64,000 nucleotides of DNA from Melastoma dodecandrum (GCA_029817715.1 JARUPY010000154.1:4739501-4803500); one strand, 5' to 3'; shown: positions 46,296 through 59,053, counted from the stretch's first letter. Made by a program: numbers and translations. The notes: a model not told the origin generated them from the sequence alone.

Positions 46296-46303
46296 GTCCA
46301 AAT

Positions 46304-46990
46304 ACTGGTACGGAGATAAATTTTCGATTAAAGTACGACAATTTAATTCTGATTCGGTATAATTTACAAAGAGGGTGTAAAATCAAATTAATCATTTATT
46401 AAAACTTACCATTTTTTGTATTGATATAGGTGGGTTTTCCTTAAAATGATTTTCCCATTTCTTCTCGGCTTGATACTCCTTTTCTTTGATCATAAATTGA
46501 CGAGTAGGAGGACTTGGACTTGGACTTGGAGAGAGAGACTAAGTGCCCTACCAAAGGTTATTGTCCTGCCTTGCCACCTATGGATAACCCAGTAGTTCTA
46601 AGTGCACCGGTTACTCTAGACTCTTCAGAATTTTCTATACCTTCGATAAACCCAAAAACACTCAGAAAACACAAATCTTTCTGTTTTCATGTTATTGTCC
46701 AAAGTATTTACATGTTTATGTCTACTTCGTTACATAATGTTTTATGCTCTCACTGTTGCTTTGTCTTGCCTAATTCCTAATCACTGTGTTTTGGTAATAA
46801 TTTTTCAATATTCTTCCACTAGTTGGTTAATGTGTTTTATTTCAGGTATTTGTTTACTTAATAGAGTAATCTCCTTTGGGCCGTAAAGCTACCGACAGGC
46901 TATAAGTGACCACATCACTGTCGAAGCCAGGGGGGCTGTTAGGTAATCGATCCAGGCGTACTGGTAGTAGGTGAAATGATGAGACTTTCA
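46304..46990. other. AT-rich intergenic sequence
   Basis: No gene could be supported between the hAT element and the retroelement-like debris. Confidence 0.45.
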
Positions 46991-46993
46991 TTC

Positions 46994-47087
46994 AGGAGAA
47001 GATGCTTGTGCAGACCACATTTTCCAAAGAGTTGGAGGTTATATAGACATTTCATTACTGAACTTAGTAATAGGGAATTAGAACAAC
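46994..47087. repeat. 94-bp direct repeat, copy 1
   Basis: Nearly identical to 47510-47603 (a handful of mismatches), about 516 bp apart and in the same orientation. Sequences on both sides of the two copies are unrelated. Not long enough to call LTRs. Confidence 0.7.
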
Positions 47088-47509
47088 GTCCTTGGAATTG
47101 CCCTCAATATATGAAAAGAATTTTGCATCTTAATCAAGGGGTAAATAGGTACATAGAGTATAAAACTACAAAATGCATTCTCAACCAAATTCATGCTCAT
47201 ATTGCATATCTTTATGGTTGGAGAAAGTTTTATGAACATGCACATTATCGTACATACCTTCTTTGGTATCGTAAACGTTTTATATATTTAAACTCTTTTT
47301 AAAAGTCTTCCGCTGTAAATCTTTTTAAGATCTTTCGTTGTCTTCCTGTAAACTCTTGTATTTAAACTCTTGCTAAATCTTCTGTTGTCTTCTGTAAACT
47401 AATGTCTAAGTTTAATCCTGTATTTCTGATCTTGTACGACTCATAGTCTTATGTTGTCTTATTTTAAGCTTATCTTAATGAGTTGTTAGCTGATCACGTA
47501 TCCTCATTG

Positions 47510-47603
47510 AGGAGACGATGCTTGTGCAGACAACCTTTTCCAAAGAGTTGGAGGTTATATAAACATTTCATTACTGAACTTAGTAATAGGGAATTAGAAC
47601 AAC
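47510..47603. repeat. 94-bp direct repeat, copy 2
   Basis: Second copy of 46994-47087. Its right edge (47603) coincides with the point where the virus/retroelement-like reading frame on the minus strand begins to lose its family-like character. Confidence 0.7.
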
Positions 47604-48376
47604 CTTTTCTACGAAAAAACTCCGTTCTCTTTTCTTTTAAAATGTTAGTAGGACTTCCAATGAAATGAGTATAAAGGTTACCCATGAATTCTTGAAGGGG
47701 AACGCTCATCATCTGTACTTGATTTGGTTCTGGAAACAAACTCCACCAAACTAGGAGTGTTCCTGTAAACCTGGAGGTTAAGTCTGCAAGAATATCGGAT
47801 GTGTTAAAAACTGTCAATTTTTTATGCAAACACCAAGCGTAAAAATCCTGAATAATCTCGAACCATTTTGTATAAGGAATGTCATCAAAAGTAAACTTGA
47901 GGTTAGTGATTCCTTCACTTTTTCTGTCTTTACGCCTTTGTTCGCGTATTAGATCTCTTAATTCAACTGGGTCTTTTTTCCCTGTTTGTCCAAAAATGGG
48001 GTACATTGTGTCCTGCATTTGTGAAGTAGGCTGCATATATGGTCTTCCAAAATCCAAGAAGTCAGAATCATATGGTTTCGGCTTTTCAAAATTCAAGAGA
48101 TCTGAATTATTATATCTTGGCCTTCCAAAGTTCAAAAAGTCTGGCATATTTGGTTTTTTCAGGGATTTCCACTTGCCTATCTTCTATCATCTTAATATGT
48201 CTTTTGAGCTTAGCAATTTCAACATCTGGGTCAGATCTGAAGTGTGAAGGGAATATTCCTCTTTCAAATTTATTTAACCTTTTCTGAAGGGTGTGTAATA
48301 CTTCTTGAGTTTTACTATGCTGAGTGTCTAGCTTCTCATTCAGACGTTTTTCTGTTCCTCTTAGATGATCCTGCAC
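47604..48376 (-). mobile_element. Coat/gag-like fragment of a retroelement or endogenous pararetrovirus
   Basis: Two overlapping minus-strand frames (48376..48110 and 48147..47494) read as one broken polypeptide. A charged, coiled-coil-like segment is followed by short repeats with Phe-Gly-Arg-Pro, then a roughly 130-residue region. The pattern (a Trp in a short motif, FTG, a WW pair, a small hydrophobic stretch, then a basic Cys-containing end) recalls the capsid region of plant caulimovirid-type elements and related gag proteins. A frameshift separates the two frames. No polymerase, movement protein, primer-binding site or LTR was found nearby. It is a remnant; family assignment is tentative. 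Confidence 0.4.
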
Positions 48377-51067
48377 AGATTCCTATCCCTACAGAGCTTG
48401 ACAGAAATGGTTATCCAATACGCAACAGTGTTACAGAGACAGTCCTCAACTGACAAAGCCACTTCGAAATCGACCTAAAAATTATAGAGCTTGAACTTGA
48501 TGTTTTAGCCTTGCTTTTAAGTATGTTTACCTGTCCAAGGACCACTCTTCCGTAGGTGAAATCCACAGTAGCGACATCAAGGAACGAAGTTGTTGTTATT
48601 GACTGTGATTGACGTAAGTAACCTCACGTAGAACGAGTGCGTAAACTGGTACGTGGTTAGGTTTCGGATTTCGAGTTCCCCTACGCGAAATTTGGATGCC
48701 TTGACATTTGTCACAAACGATGGCGAAGACGAGATGACCATCAACTGAAACATGGTAAAGGTGACGATTTACGCTGTCGATTTCATTCTCTTCTGACGTT
48801 TATCTTCATCCGTGTTAACTGACTTGTGGAAGCCGTTGAATGTGGGGGCAGATGAGTTGTTTTCAACTATTTATGTAGGTGTTTTTTTCTTGTATTTGGA
48901 GTTTGAATCGGTAAAAAATGAAAATGATTGTCTTTGGCATTTTGGGTGATTAGGGAGGGGTGATCCTGAATTTATATATAACATGTTATGCGGGTTTCTA
49001 GGGGAAGAATTAGAGTAAAGCCGTGTGTGAATTTTAGGTTGTGAAAACTTAGAATTTCTAGAGAAGTGACTACTATCCAGACAATATGGTCACGCCAAAA
49101 TCGTTATTGTAATCACAAAAAGTATATTGACATGTAAGTAGCGACGGGTTCCAGCCGTAAGAAGACCGTCGAACGACGATGGGTTTCAATCGCAAGAAGG
49201 CTGTCATGACAAGACATTCAGACAAACATTTGATATACAAAGCAAGAGGGGCAAATCCGGCTATGAATTGTTGGAAAAAGTATGTCAAATAAAGGATGAA
49301 GAAATTAATCATTTGTCAAATTTTTTAGGTGATTTTTTGAAATTATGTATATTATATGTTATAAAAAATAAACAACCAGTTCCAGATTTTGACGTCCAAA
49401 AACTTTATTATATGGTCACTCGGAAGGAGGACTTCATTTGTCGCGTGACAGAAACGGTACACACTTTTTAAATATTTTTGCCGTGTAAGAAAATATTAAT
49501 GTCTTAGAGGGACCCAAATATTTTGTTTCCCCGCAAACCCCAACCACTTGAGCTGTCTTTTGCACAAGTCGATGGATGGATGGTTGGATAGATTTTGGTC
49601 CGACCACCCCATGATGTTCGTTTTGTGTAGAGTATTCTTATTAAGTCCCGGGAGGTGTGCGAGGCTCGCGGCCGTTGTTACTTTGCGTAGTCCTCTTGGC
49701 GATCGCATCTTTATTTCATTGTCTAAGTTTTCTTTTAAATTACGAGTGAGTTTGATAGCTAAGTTTTGGGGTGGCAAGAGAGGAACGAGTTCGTTGATGC
49801 TGCCGCGTTTTTAAAAGGTTTTCGTAGCTATTCGCCACAACTTATTAACTATTGATAATCAAGTGATTGCGTTATTGCCATATTCCTAATAAATTTATAG
49901 CTTTTCTTGTTGTCGCATATTTGTTAATAATGTTTTTTTTTTCATATTTATTGAAACAATTAATACTCGTTACGCGTATTTTGAACAAAAAAGGACAGAG
50001 TTTTGATTATTACTTTTTTGTGTAGAAATTTGTTTGATCATGAATTTTATTTGTATTTAGAAACTAATCATAAAAACAAAGATACCGAGTTTTTTAACTT
50101 TACCAAAACGCAACCATAAAAGACACATATACTGTTTTTAAAACGAGAATAATTTTAAGGAGGAAATTAATTCATCATGATATTAAACGAAATTTCGTCA
50201 CAAGTTCAAACCCCCAACCCAGTCATATCCTTATAAACCACTTAGATATGGTGTGCCCTTCCCCAAAAATCAAATAGAGGATGAATATTTACTTGAAATT
50301 TTTTCTCTAATTCCGAACTATTCTTCTTCACACGAAGGATCCAATCCAATCCAATCCCACAACAACAACACCTCCACCAACACGTACCACATAATATGTG
50401 TATATCCATGCCGTGTTCTTACCTTGAATGTGACTGACCCAAAACACACGATCCTACGCCCAGATGTAATAAACTCAACACGGTGCGTTTTGACTCGCAG
50501 GGGTTGTGGGAGGATTCTTCCCTTCAAGAAAAAGAAAAAACAAAGAAAGAAAGCCATCATAATCGTCGTCAAAACAAACATATGTGACACGCTAAATGAT
50601 TCTCCAAACATGTGACCGGATCGGATATGGGCGGGGCCATGACTTGCCCTCGTCGGTTGGGGCAGAGATATCGCGTACACAACAAACCAAAAATATTCAA
50701 CCATTAGAAAAATGAGTAATAAGCACGCCGAGGAGAACCAGACAGCCACATCCCAGAGATACGCGCAATCGTCAAAGGGAATAAGAGATTACTACCCCAC
50801 TTATTTCTCCTTTTTCCCAGGTTGATGTTATAAAGATTCGGAATGATAGTGGGGGTTTGAGATTTTGGAAAATTTCTGGTCAAAATGGACCCCCCCCCCC
50901 CCCCCCCCCACCCACCTCCCTTCCATTTTGAACAGATAACACCGCCGTGATCCTTATCCCTCCCCCCCAGACAGTGGAAATAATATTATGATATGAAAGG
51001 TCAAGATGGAAGGCTGGAATTCTTCCCGGGATTACCTGGGTTCGTCTGGAGTTTCGCGGGGAAAGGA
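48377..51067. other. Intergenic sequence with unassigned short open frames
   Basis: No gene recognised. A 20-C run sits at 50890-50909, just beyond the 3' end of NEP1. Short open frames near 49268-49471 and 49548-49814 match nothing I know. Confidence 0.45.
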
Positions 51068-52844
51068 TCAAATGAACTTCCAGTGTCTGCGCACGCCATC
51101 GCAGATCATGTTTATGCAGCATGCGGCGCTCAAGGGATAGCTGGAAACTGCGAATTCAGAGTGGTAAACAAGAAGGTTTGAGCGACTGTTTTGTCTGCAG
51201 TCATGCCAACACAACAAACATTCCATCCACGACGACGAAGATGAAAGCTACGGGTTTATGAGAAAAAACAAATCCCGCTACGACTTTGTCATAACATATC
51301 ATAATCGAAATCTGGAACGATTCTCCCCGGCAGACTAGGGAATTAAAAGGCCGGCATATTAATGTGAACAGCTTGGAATGATTAACCTCTTTAAAATATG
51401 ACATGTAACTGCAAGGATCTCCGGAAGAGACAAATTAACAAATAATAAACAATTACAAGCCAATAAAAGTCAGACATTGACTTACTTGCGATGAAATCAT
51501 CAGCATACTCTGGCTCGATTTTCCCATGGGCCATTGCACCAACCTAAATGATGGCAACAATATCAGTCCTTTCAACAGACACCTGTCACATACCGAGTTA
51601 ATGAACGATATGCAATCATACCACAAAGACGAGGGGCGTCTCGTCACTGACAGAAGCCACAAAGTCATGGACCTCGACTAATTTATCTGAACTATACGAG
51701 AAGCCTGGGAAGCAACAGAATCACATCAAACTCAGCTGATAGAACGGACATAAAGAAAGGGGGGAGACAAACTTTCAAAATAAACCCCTCACCTATCCTT
51801 CGTGCATTAACTGGAAAATACTGGGTCACTGGATTTTTTATTACCCTCAACAGCTTTTCTCGTTTCCCTGATGCATTTATGCTTAATTTTTGCAGCAATT
51901 GCACTGCAGTAGAAAAAACAAGTTCAGTCACAAGACAATGGTGATGAAACAAGATCATCACTCTCAAACAAATCTAGCTGAATAATGACCAATCAAAAAG
52001 ATGTGGCGGAATCTACATACACATGATGCCCGAGAAACGCTTATAAGTTCTAGGAATTCGGACATGAGGTTTAACTTCAAAAAGCACACCCTTCTCGGTT
52101 CTCACATACACGGCTCGCACTTTTCCAGCCTTGTTAAGGGGGCTGTCGAGAATTGCCAAGAGAGCCTGAATGAAAACACCCCGTTAGACAAAAGACTTGG
52201 ATTGTGAAATTCACATATGGCAGAGAGAAAAACAAAACACTAGCACAAACTGCACTTAGTCCATTACATTAAGCGTCGACACTGTTCCAAAACTAATGCT
52301 GAACATCTAACTCAAGGATTGCATCAAACATATGAGAATCCGGAGGGAATGAAACAAATCGAACCTGATGAACAATGTCGGGCCTGTAATCAGCTGGATT
52401 CCTGCCGTTCTTCTTCAGGAAGTTTGCGTGGTCGTCTGAATTCAGTATTTGATAAGTCTGCATAAGCAACAAGCAATGGAGAGGCGCTCGAGATAAATTA
52501 GAAGGAAACATCATCCACAGAAGAAACAGGCGTTCGAGCATTGAGACCTTTCCAACTTTGGCGACTTCCAAGGACGCTCTTTCCAGGACGAAAGTGACTC
52601 CGCTCCGTTTTTCACCACCACTCTGAGATGGAATTATCGGTATCCCTTCCAGCGCCTCCTCGGCCTTAGTCTCGTCTTCCTGCCGCGACTGCTCTCCCTC
52701 ACCAGACGCCCCACCTTTGTGCTCTTCTTCTTCATCCAACTTCACCTCCTTCCTCTCCGGTTGCCCTCCTTCATCTCCGGATTCAGCGTCGTACTTTTCC
52801 TTGTGCTTCCTCTTCCGACCCTTAACCCCGAAAGGCCTAACCAT
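51068..52844 (-). CDS. NEP1: rRNA small-subunit pseudouridine N1-methyltransferase NEP1/EMG1
   Basis: SPOUT-class enzyme that methylates a pseudouridine in 18S rRNA and is needed for 40S ribosome assembly; nucleolar. Seven exons: 52844..52548, 52457..52365, 52165..52021, 51903..51793, 51704..51622, 51543..51486, 51147..51068, giving 288 aa. After [15 protein letters not shown] comes a plant-type acidic, Glu/Lys-rich N-terminal extension to about residue 75. Conserved blocks follow: [95 protein letters not shown] (SAM-binding knot), and [15 protein letters not shown] at the C-terminus. The last exon shows several changes from the usual ending but keeps the SAA motif and stop position. The 5' flank is close to 52845 with no overlap. 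Confidence 0.93.
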
Positions 52845-54824
52845 CGCTCGACCGCCCACAGAATCTTCACCTTCCCGGAGACGAGTGAACAAGCTGAGGG
52901 TTTGCCCTCCAGAAGCTAGCGTTGAGGATGATGTCGGCGCGCCGTCATCGTTGGCCGGAAGCAGAGAGGGGGGTGGGATGGGGCTAGGGTTTCGGGATTT
53001 CAGGGTTTTGGGGATTTTCTCCGAGACGACAGACGGGCCTGGGTTTTCATGGGCCTAGTACAATTTAGCCCAGTAATAATGGGCCTTTAGAGCCCAATAG
53101 GGGAACCCATATGATTTCCAAGTGGGAGCACACGCTGCGCAAATATTCTTCCATTTGCCTTAGACCGATCAACAAGACCACGGCACCGTACGAAAATGCG
53201 TGCACGCGCGAGCGGTGATATCGGATCCGGTCCAACGTCCCCATCTCCCACGTGTGTCGGTCGGGGGACGTTCTTGTCTAGTTTGTTCCTGTTCTATTTT
53301 TTTAAAAGGTTGAAAGGAAAGAAAGGAGGGAACTAAAAACCGTGACCTGGGTTTGATGGTTTCTTTCCTGTTTTATCTTATTATATATGTTGGATTGGGG
53401 TTAAAGGAAGAGACAGCCATGATCAAAAGGGGAAAAGTTTGGTCCGGTTTGGGAACAAATCATATGCAATGTATGTAAATGATTGGTTTTTAGTTTTAGT
53501 TGACATGTTGGGTAAGGTGCAACGCATGTTTTCCCTTGTGCTAAGCTTTCTTCCTTCCTTTGTCCGGCTCCTCCTGTTTTTCTAACCCCAACTTGTCAGA
53601 AAAACGATACAAATTTAGTAAGTTGTTGCATGTTGGGTAAGTCTAAAGGATTAGAATAATCAAACCCTATACATCTTCTGTATACCTTCAGCCGTAATTT
53701 TCTTGCTATATTTTTTTTCTCACGAGAGGGTAAAGTTACGTTTCCTTCAGAATCATTTTTAACGTGTTTGTTTAACCTTATCTATCAGTTTGGCAGGGCA
53801 TCGCCAACTTGGGTATAGGCCCTTAGGGCTTAGGGTTGGTCCCCGATCGATGTATAAATATATATTTTTTTATTTCTTTCACGGATTTGATAAAGGAGGA
53901 TGGGTGTCATTGAGAGGTGCTAATTGCATGATTGTTTTCAGACATAAACGAGCTTAATGATTAAAACGATTCATCAACTTGTAAAGGAATTTTTAGGAGC
54001 AGACAGACGAGAAAAAAAAAGGCGACCACCCTTTTTAGGGAGTAAAGAAATAATTATCCGTGATGACCTAATCCCCATGACTAGCTACTCCTAGATATTC
54101 TCAAATTTTAAAAAGAAAAAACTTATTCAGAAGTTTCGTTCGTAATGCGCACGTAAAAACCATTCTTTTTCCCTTTATACAATTTATTATATTATTGATT
54201 TTTAAAGGGACTTTCGGTTTGGTGGACTATCGGGTCAAGTGGGGAATTCGATTCCATGGCATCTGCATGAGGTTGACATTTGTCGGAAACATGCAACTTG
54301 CTTTCCGAGAGGAAAATATAAACGCGTAAACGATCTATATTTTGTATTTAATGACCATTAAAGTTTGATAAATTCCAAATTTAACACCTCCCCTCGAAAC
54401 TTTTTGTGACCGGATACAATGTATGCATGTATTTGTAGCCTTGACCCCTTGAACAAAAATATATACACATCCGGTCAAAGGAAAAATACCAATTATTTAA
54501 CGTAGAGTTTTCCTTACGGTTGCCAAAATATTTTGTTAGGGTTATTGGTTTTAAAAATCATCAAATAATATCATGAAAAAAATAATAATAAAGTTATATT
54601 TTTTATTTTTAATATTATTTAACGAATTTTAAAATTAATAAAAAATACTACTTTCGAGAACGTAGCTCAAGCTTTAAAGGAAGTGTGTGACGAAGGACGA
54701 GGTTTTTTTACCAACCCTATCCTCCATTGAACATCATCGTAATTTAGGACGCATATTGTCATGAAATAAATTTACACAAAGGAGCTACGTTCGTTGAATT
54801 GAATAATACACTTTCATGCCTGGG
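52845..54824. other. Intergenic, about 2 kb
   Basis: No gene seen. A phrase CATGTTGGGTAAG occurs twice (about 53503 and 53626). The sequence is AT-rich toward the end. Confidence 0.5.
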
Positions 54825-54832
54825 TATAAATA
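54825..54832 (+). promoter_or_regulatory. TATA box of first ARGOS-like gene
   Basis: TATAAATA 116 bp upstream of the ATG at 54948; the second gene has the same box at similar spacing. Confidence 0.6.
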
Positions 54833-54947
54833 ATCATCTCCATCCTCGGCCACCTACCAATTTTGAATCTTCTCCTCTCTCCCCTCACCGGAAATCATCG
54901 GAATCGGTCGGGGCTTTTGATTTTACCGACTACTATGTCATCCGGCG

Positions 54948-55211
54948 ATGACGGCGTTCCACCACTCGAACGACGTGATTCCGGAGAAACATAGCCGCGA
55001 AGACACGGGGCCATTCTTCGGCACGAGATCTGTTGCAGTCATGGTCGTCCTTACCATCTCCCTCCTCGTACTCCCAGCGGTGCTCCCACCCCTTCCCCCT
55101 CCCCCTGCCATGCTACTGCTGGTCCCCGTGCTTATAATGGCATTGCTCGTGCTTCTTGCCTTCTCGACGAGCCAGGTACCTGGTTCCATGGCCTCTGCAG
55201 CTCCCGTATGA
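54948..55211 (+). CDS. ARGOS-like / organ-size-related (OSR) membrane protein, copy 1
   Basis: Short plant proteins with an OSR domain (ARGOS, ARL, OSR1) sit in the endoplasmic reticulum membrane, promote organ growth and dampen ethylene responses. This one has 87 aa, no intron. Residues 1-27 are polar; then the OSR domain has two hydrophobic helices around the invariant PPLPPPP: VMVVLTISLLVLPAVL, PPLPPPP, LLLVPVLIMALLVLLAF. The loop and second helix match the family well. The start at 54948 is the first ATG in this frame; an ATG 13 bp upstream opens a short, different frame. A paralogue on the same strand begins at 59196. Confidence 0.88.
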   Translation: MTAFHHSNDVIPEKHSREDTGPFFGTRSVAVMVVLTISLLVLPAVLPPLPPPPAMLLLVPVLIMALLVLLAFSTSQVPGSMASAAPV

Positions 55212-55732
55212 GGCTGTCCGTGGATACTCCACACTTACACGGCGAGTGAGTACCAAACGGGAAGGCAGAGGGGAAGAGATCGGTGAAATTAGGGTTAGTC
55301 CATTAGCGTCGATCCATAGAAGAACCCTACACCATGTCGGGGATTCCGAAGGGTTCGAGCATAGGCGACGTTGGGTGGGGGTCATGCAGTCGTCGAAATC
55401 CGCCGGTTCCCGGCAGGACAGGGCTGTCGGCCATCACATGTACTGTAAATGGGATTAATGATGATGGATGCCCTGTTTACATTCCATTTAGGGTTAAGAA
55501 TATTGGATTAGTCTAATTGGGGTGGGTGGGTTATTAAATTATTTATTCCTGTGGAAAACCACTAACATATATATTATGATTTTATTCAAAATAATTCAAT
55601 TCGTACGGACTCGGGATTACGGAAATTCAGGGTTTATGAAGAAAGCTTGGGACTGTTGTACAAGATTTTTGCATCATCAAAATACATTTGAATGGTTCAT
55701 GTATTTAGTCAAACAGGTTGGTATTATTATTA
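55212..55732. other. 3' UTR and flank up to the MULE
   Basis: No gene seen. The last nine bases, TTATTATTA at 55724-55732, are the left target duplication of the adjacent transposon. Confidence 0.5.
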
Positions 55733-56809
55733 GGTTAAATGATCAATTTTACCCAAAATTTAGCTATTTTTTTCTGATTTACCCTAAACTTTTTAAAATA
55801 TCATCACACATTCTAACGTTTGGCCGTTATATCAATTTTAACTACCGGGTTGACGGAATCCTACGTGGCGCACTGTAGCAAGTAACGCCGTCTGCCACTA
55901 TTAAAGTGGTCGCTGGATGGCTTCAATTACTATTTATTTATTCACCTATAATGTAAGTGGAAATTTGTTTTAAGTAAAAAAAAAAATTCAATAAACAAAT
56001 AAGTTTGATTAAAAAGAGTTTTTTATGCCACTCTAATTCGAAATTTTCTTATCGTTAGCTTCCAAATTAATAATTCTAAGAAAAAATTGAAGCAGAATCG
56101 AGCTTTCCTCAAATCAGTTCAACGGCACAATCGAGCCGATCCACCGACACCATTGACCTAACGAATCAAAGAGGAAATCAAGTATGGGACTTTTGGGCGA
56201 AGCAAGGAGGGAATCAAAGAGTGCCTTTACATCCCAAAGGCTGGGCGAATCAAAGAGCGCCTTTTGGGATCTAACGGCGGGCAAAGGAGTAGGATTTTGG
56301 GGAGATTGGGTTTCGAACATTACGTCGTTTTCTTGCGAGAACCGAGATGGGGCTTCTTGGGCGGAAATGAATCGGATTTAGGTACCAAAGCGGGCTTGAG
56401 AACAAGGAAAGTAGGAATCGCCGATCGGAACGACGACGAGATTTTCTCCATTGTTGGTCGGTGATGGAAGAGGGAAAGGAGTAACATTAATTAGGGTTTC
56501 AGTTTATTGGTTTACGGGTTCTTATGTTATGTCCAATTTCAGTCCGGTCCCAAAAAAATCACAGAAAAAATCAAAATGGTTTGGGTCATACTACGTCGAT
56601 GCCAAGTCATGCCCAATCAGTACTTTAACGGTGGGCAGACGGCGTTACTTGCCACATGTGCGCCACGTAGGATTCCATCAACGCATTCGTTTAACGGTGG
56701 TTAAAATTGATATAACGGCCAAATGTTAAGATATGTGATGATATTTTGAAAAGTTTAGAGTAGATCGAAAAAAACAGCCAAACTTTGGGATAGAATTGAT
56801 AATTTAGCC
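55733..56809. mobile_element. Non-autonomous Mutator-like element (MULE), 1077 bp, long TIRs
   Basis: Long imperfect terminal inverted repeats, about 170-190 bp each: the first part of the element (from GGTTAAATGATCAATT) pairs with its last part (from GGCTAAATTATCAATT when inverted). Shared blocks include CAAAATATCATCACA, GGCCGTTATATCAATTTTA, GGAATCCTACGTGGCGCAC and AAGTAACGCCGTCTGCC. A 9-bp duplication TTATTATTA flanks it (55724-55732 and 56810-56818). Long TIRs and a 9-bp duplication mark Mutator-like elements. The interior (about 700 bp) has no transposase. It includes a short doubled phrase, AATCAAAGAG(T/C)GCCTTT (about 56212 and 56241), and could be captured host sequence. Confidence 0.85.
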
Positions 56810-56818
56810 TTATTATTA

Positions 56819-59053
56819 TTAGGAACTCATGTAAATGAGATTTTGCTCTCTATATTCATCCGAGTGTGTTTAGGTAATGATTTAATTTAGTTTGGGATTC
56901 CTTTTTAATGTTTTGGGAGAAAATAAGACTGTAATTAAATTACTTGGAAAACGTTTATCCTTATTATATTGTTGGGATATTAGAAAAATATTCGATTTTG
57001 GTTCAATTATCTTGTCCGATCGTTCAAAACAATTATGGATCTATGTTATATCATTGTTTTACATGGCCAATGAACATCTTTCTGGAAATATGAACATGGA
57101 TTAGACCAGGTTTTGTTCCTGACAATATCAGGATGCAAGAAACATGTTTAAGTCGTCGTCAATCAAAGCGGAAGCTGAAACATTGTGGTGGTGCATCACT
57201 AAGTGCAACTCATCTTTCAAAAAGTTTCTTATGTCTACCGTTATAATATGTTTCATTTTAAAGAAAAAGAAGAAGCTTCAAAAGATGTACAATAAAAGAA
57301 ATTTAGCCTTAGGAAGGGCCGAAATCCTATATTTTCCCAATCGTCGTAGGATTTGTTTTAAAACGGATCACGATTCCGCCCGTTTGTCTGCCATTATTAA
57401 ATATTTCATTCTAAGGCCACAAAAAGAATGGGAACAAAATTCATGTTTTTTTTTTTGCCAATTATTAATGGGAACAAAGGAAACATTTGGAATTAGTGAA
57501 ATGATACTGTGATTATTTTTAATTAAATATGGGGATGTTGGGTTTAGGTGTTTATCGAGAGACGATTCAAGTCAGGGACGACAATGTTGCTAATTTTCAA
57601 ACCAATGTGTGCTTGTGACTCAGAAAACCGTGGTCGGGTGGTATGAGAAATCAAATTCAATGAATCTAGTCACCCACCACCACCACCACCTAAATCCAAC
57701 GTAATAATCAACTTGCCCCCCCCCCCCCCCTTTTCTTTCTTATTAATTTCCCACCACCAATTACAAACAACTTTTTTGGAGACAGTGCACGCGGCTGTTA
57801 TTTCCTATATCCCCCCATTCCCTCACATTTCGTGAATTCAGACCAAACTCCCCTAAATCATCATTATTTTTTTAAAAAAATGAAATAAAGAGAATGAATC
57901 TGAATGATTTTCTAGAGAGCATAGGGGGGGGGGGGGGGGGGGGGTCGATATTTAGGGTTTTCGTTGACAAATGCATGCATGCATGCATGGGTGAAATACA
58001 GAGGTGAATGTGCTTTTTTTTTCCTTGTCAAATAAATACAACTGCCCTTAAAGTCTAACCGTGATATAAGTTTGGTTTGATACCTCAAACTATGTCTAGA
58101 ATTCTTTTTGAAGGAATGGGCAAGCCTTCCTCTCCATTTCACACCCGGGAATCATCATCAGGTTTCGGGTGGGTGAGTTGCCCAATGAGGGGACCACTAA
58201 CGGGATCCGACATTTCGGACCCACGTTAACCCTTAAACCTCCGAGAGATTGGTACGAGGAGGACATGTCACGAGTCAAAGTGTGTTCCTGACTAACACAA
58301 CATCCCCCACCCCCCAAATCACCGAAAACAAATATCCCGATGCACCCAGATAGACGTGAAATCATTAAGTGCATTGCATCGACATGTATACTCCGCCTTT
58401 TCGCCTTGATTTATTGTCCCACTTATTCTTTGTGCAAATAAGATACGGTTGAATCTATACTTGCTAAATTTACTACATATTTACACTTACATAAAATGAA
58501 CGTGTTAAAATGGTATAAATGATTGTGGTTTAAAAAAAAAAGCAATTTCCACGTCTCAAGTTTTACCTCAATGGGTTTGTCCAATTTAAATTCAATACAT
58601 TTTTATAAGATACTCGTAAGACTCTGTAACCTACCACTAAGATAGGAGATTCCAAATAAAATCATCGGTTACCTACCATTGTCAACCCTTCTAAAGAGTC
58701 ACTATTATCTCAAAATGAACATTGCTAGAACTGTTCCCGATTAAGTCACCGGGTTATTAGAAATAGAATCTCGAGCCGAAAAATTTTAATGTATGTTAAC
58801 GATCGGGAACATTAAATTTAATTAACACAAACATTATAACACATAATCGATGTATTCACTTCGTATAATCTAGGATTTTAATTCTAATAATGTAAACGGG
58901 ACAGGACCAACAATGACTGGCTGGTGGGGGATGATCACTACTTTACGGGATTCATCTCCCCCGGGGTTGAAAGACTTGGATAGATTATGTCCCCCCCGGA
59001 ATTAATCTCACCAACCTTCAAAAAAAAGTCGATCCGCACGAAATCACGTCAAG
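56819..59053. other. Intergenic between MULE and second ARGOS-like gene
   Basis: No gene recognised. It contains a 15-C run at 57716-57730, a 21-G run at 57924-57944 and a GCAT repeat at about 57973-57988. Confidence 0.5.

Noticed and set aside
56892..57512. Open frames of 70-122 codons after the MULE
   Set aside because: AT-rich, Lys/Phe/Ile-rich products without motifs; no splice or promoter support.
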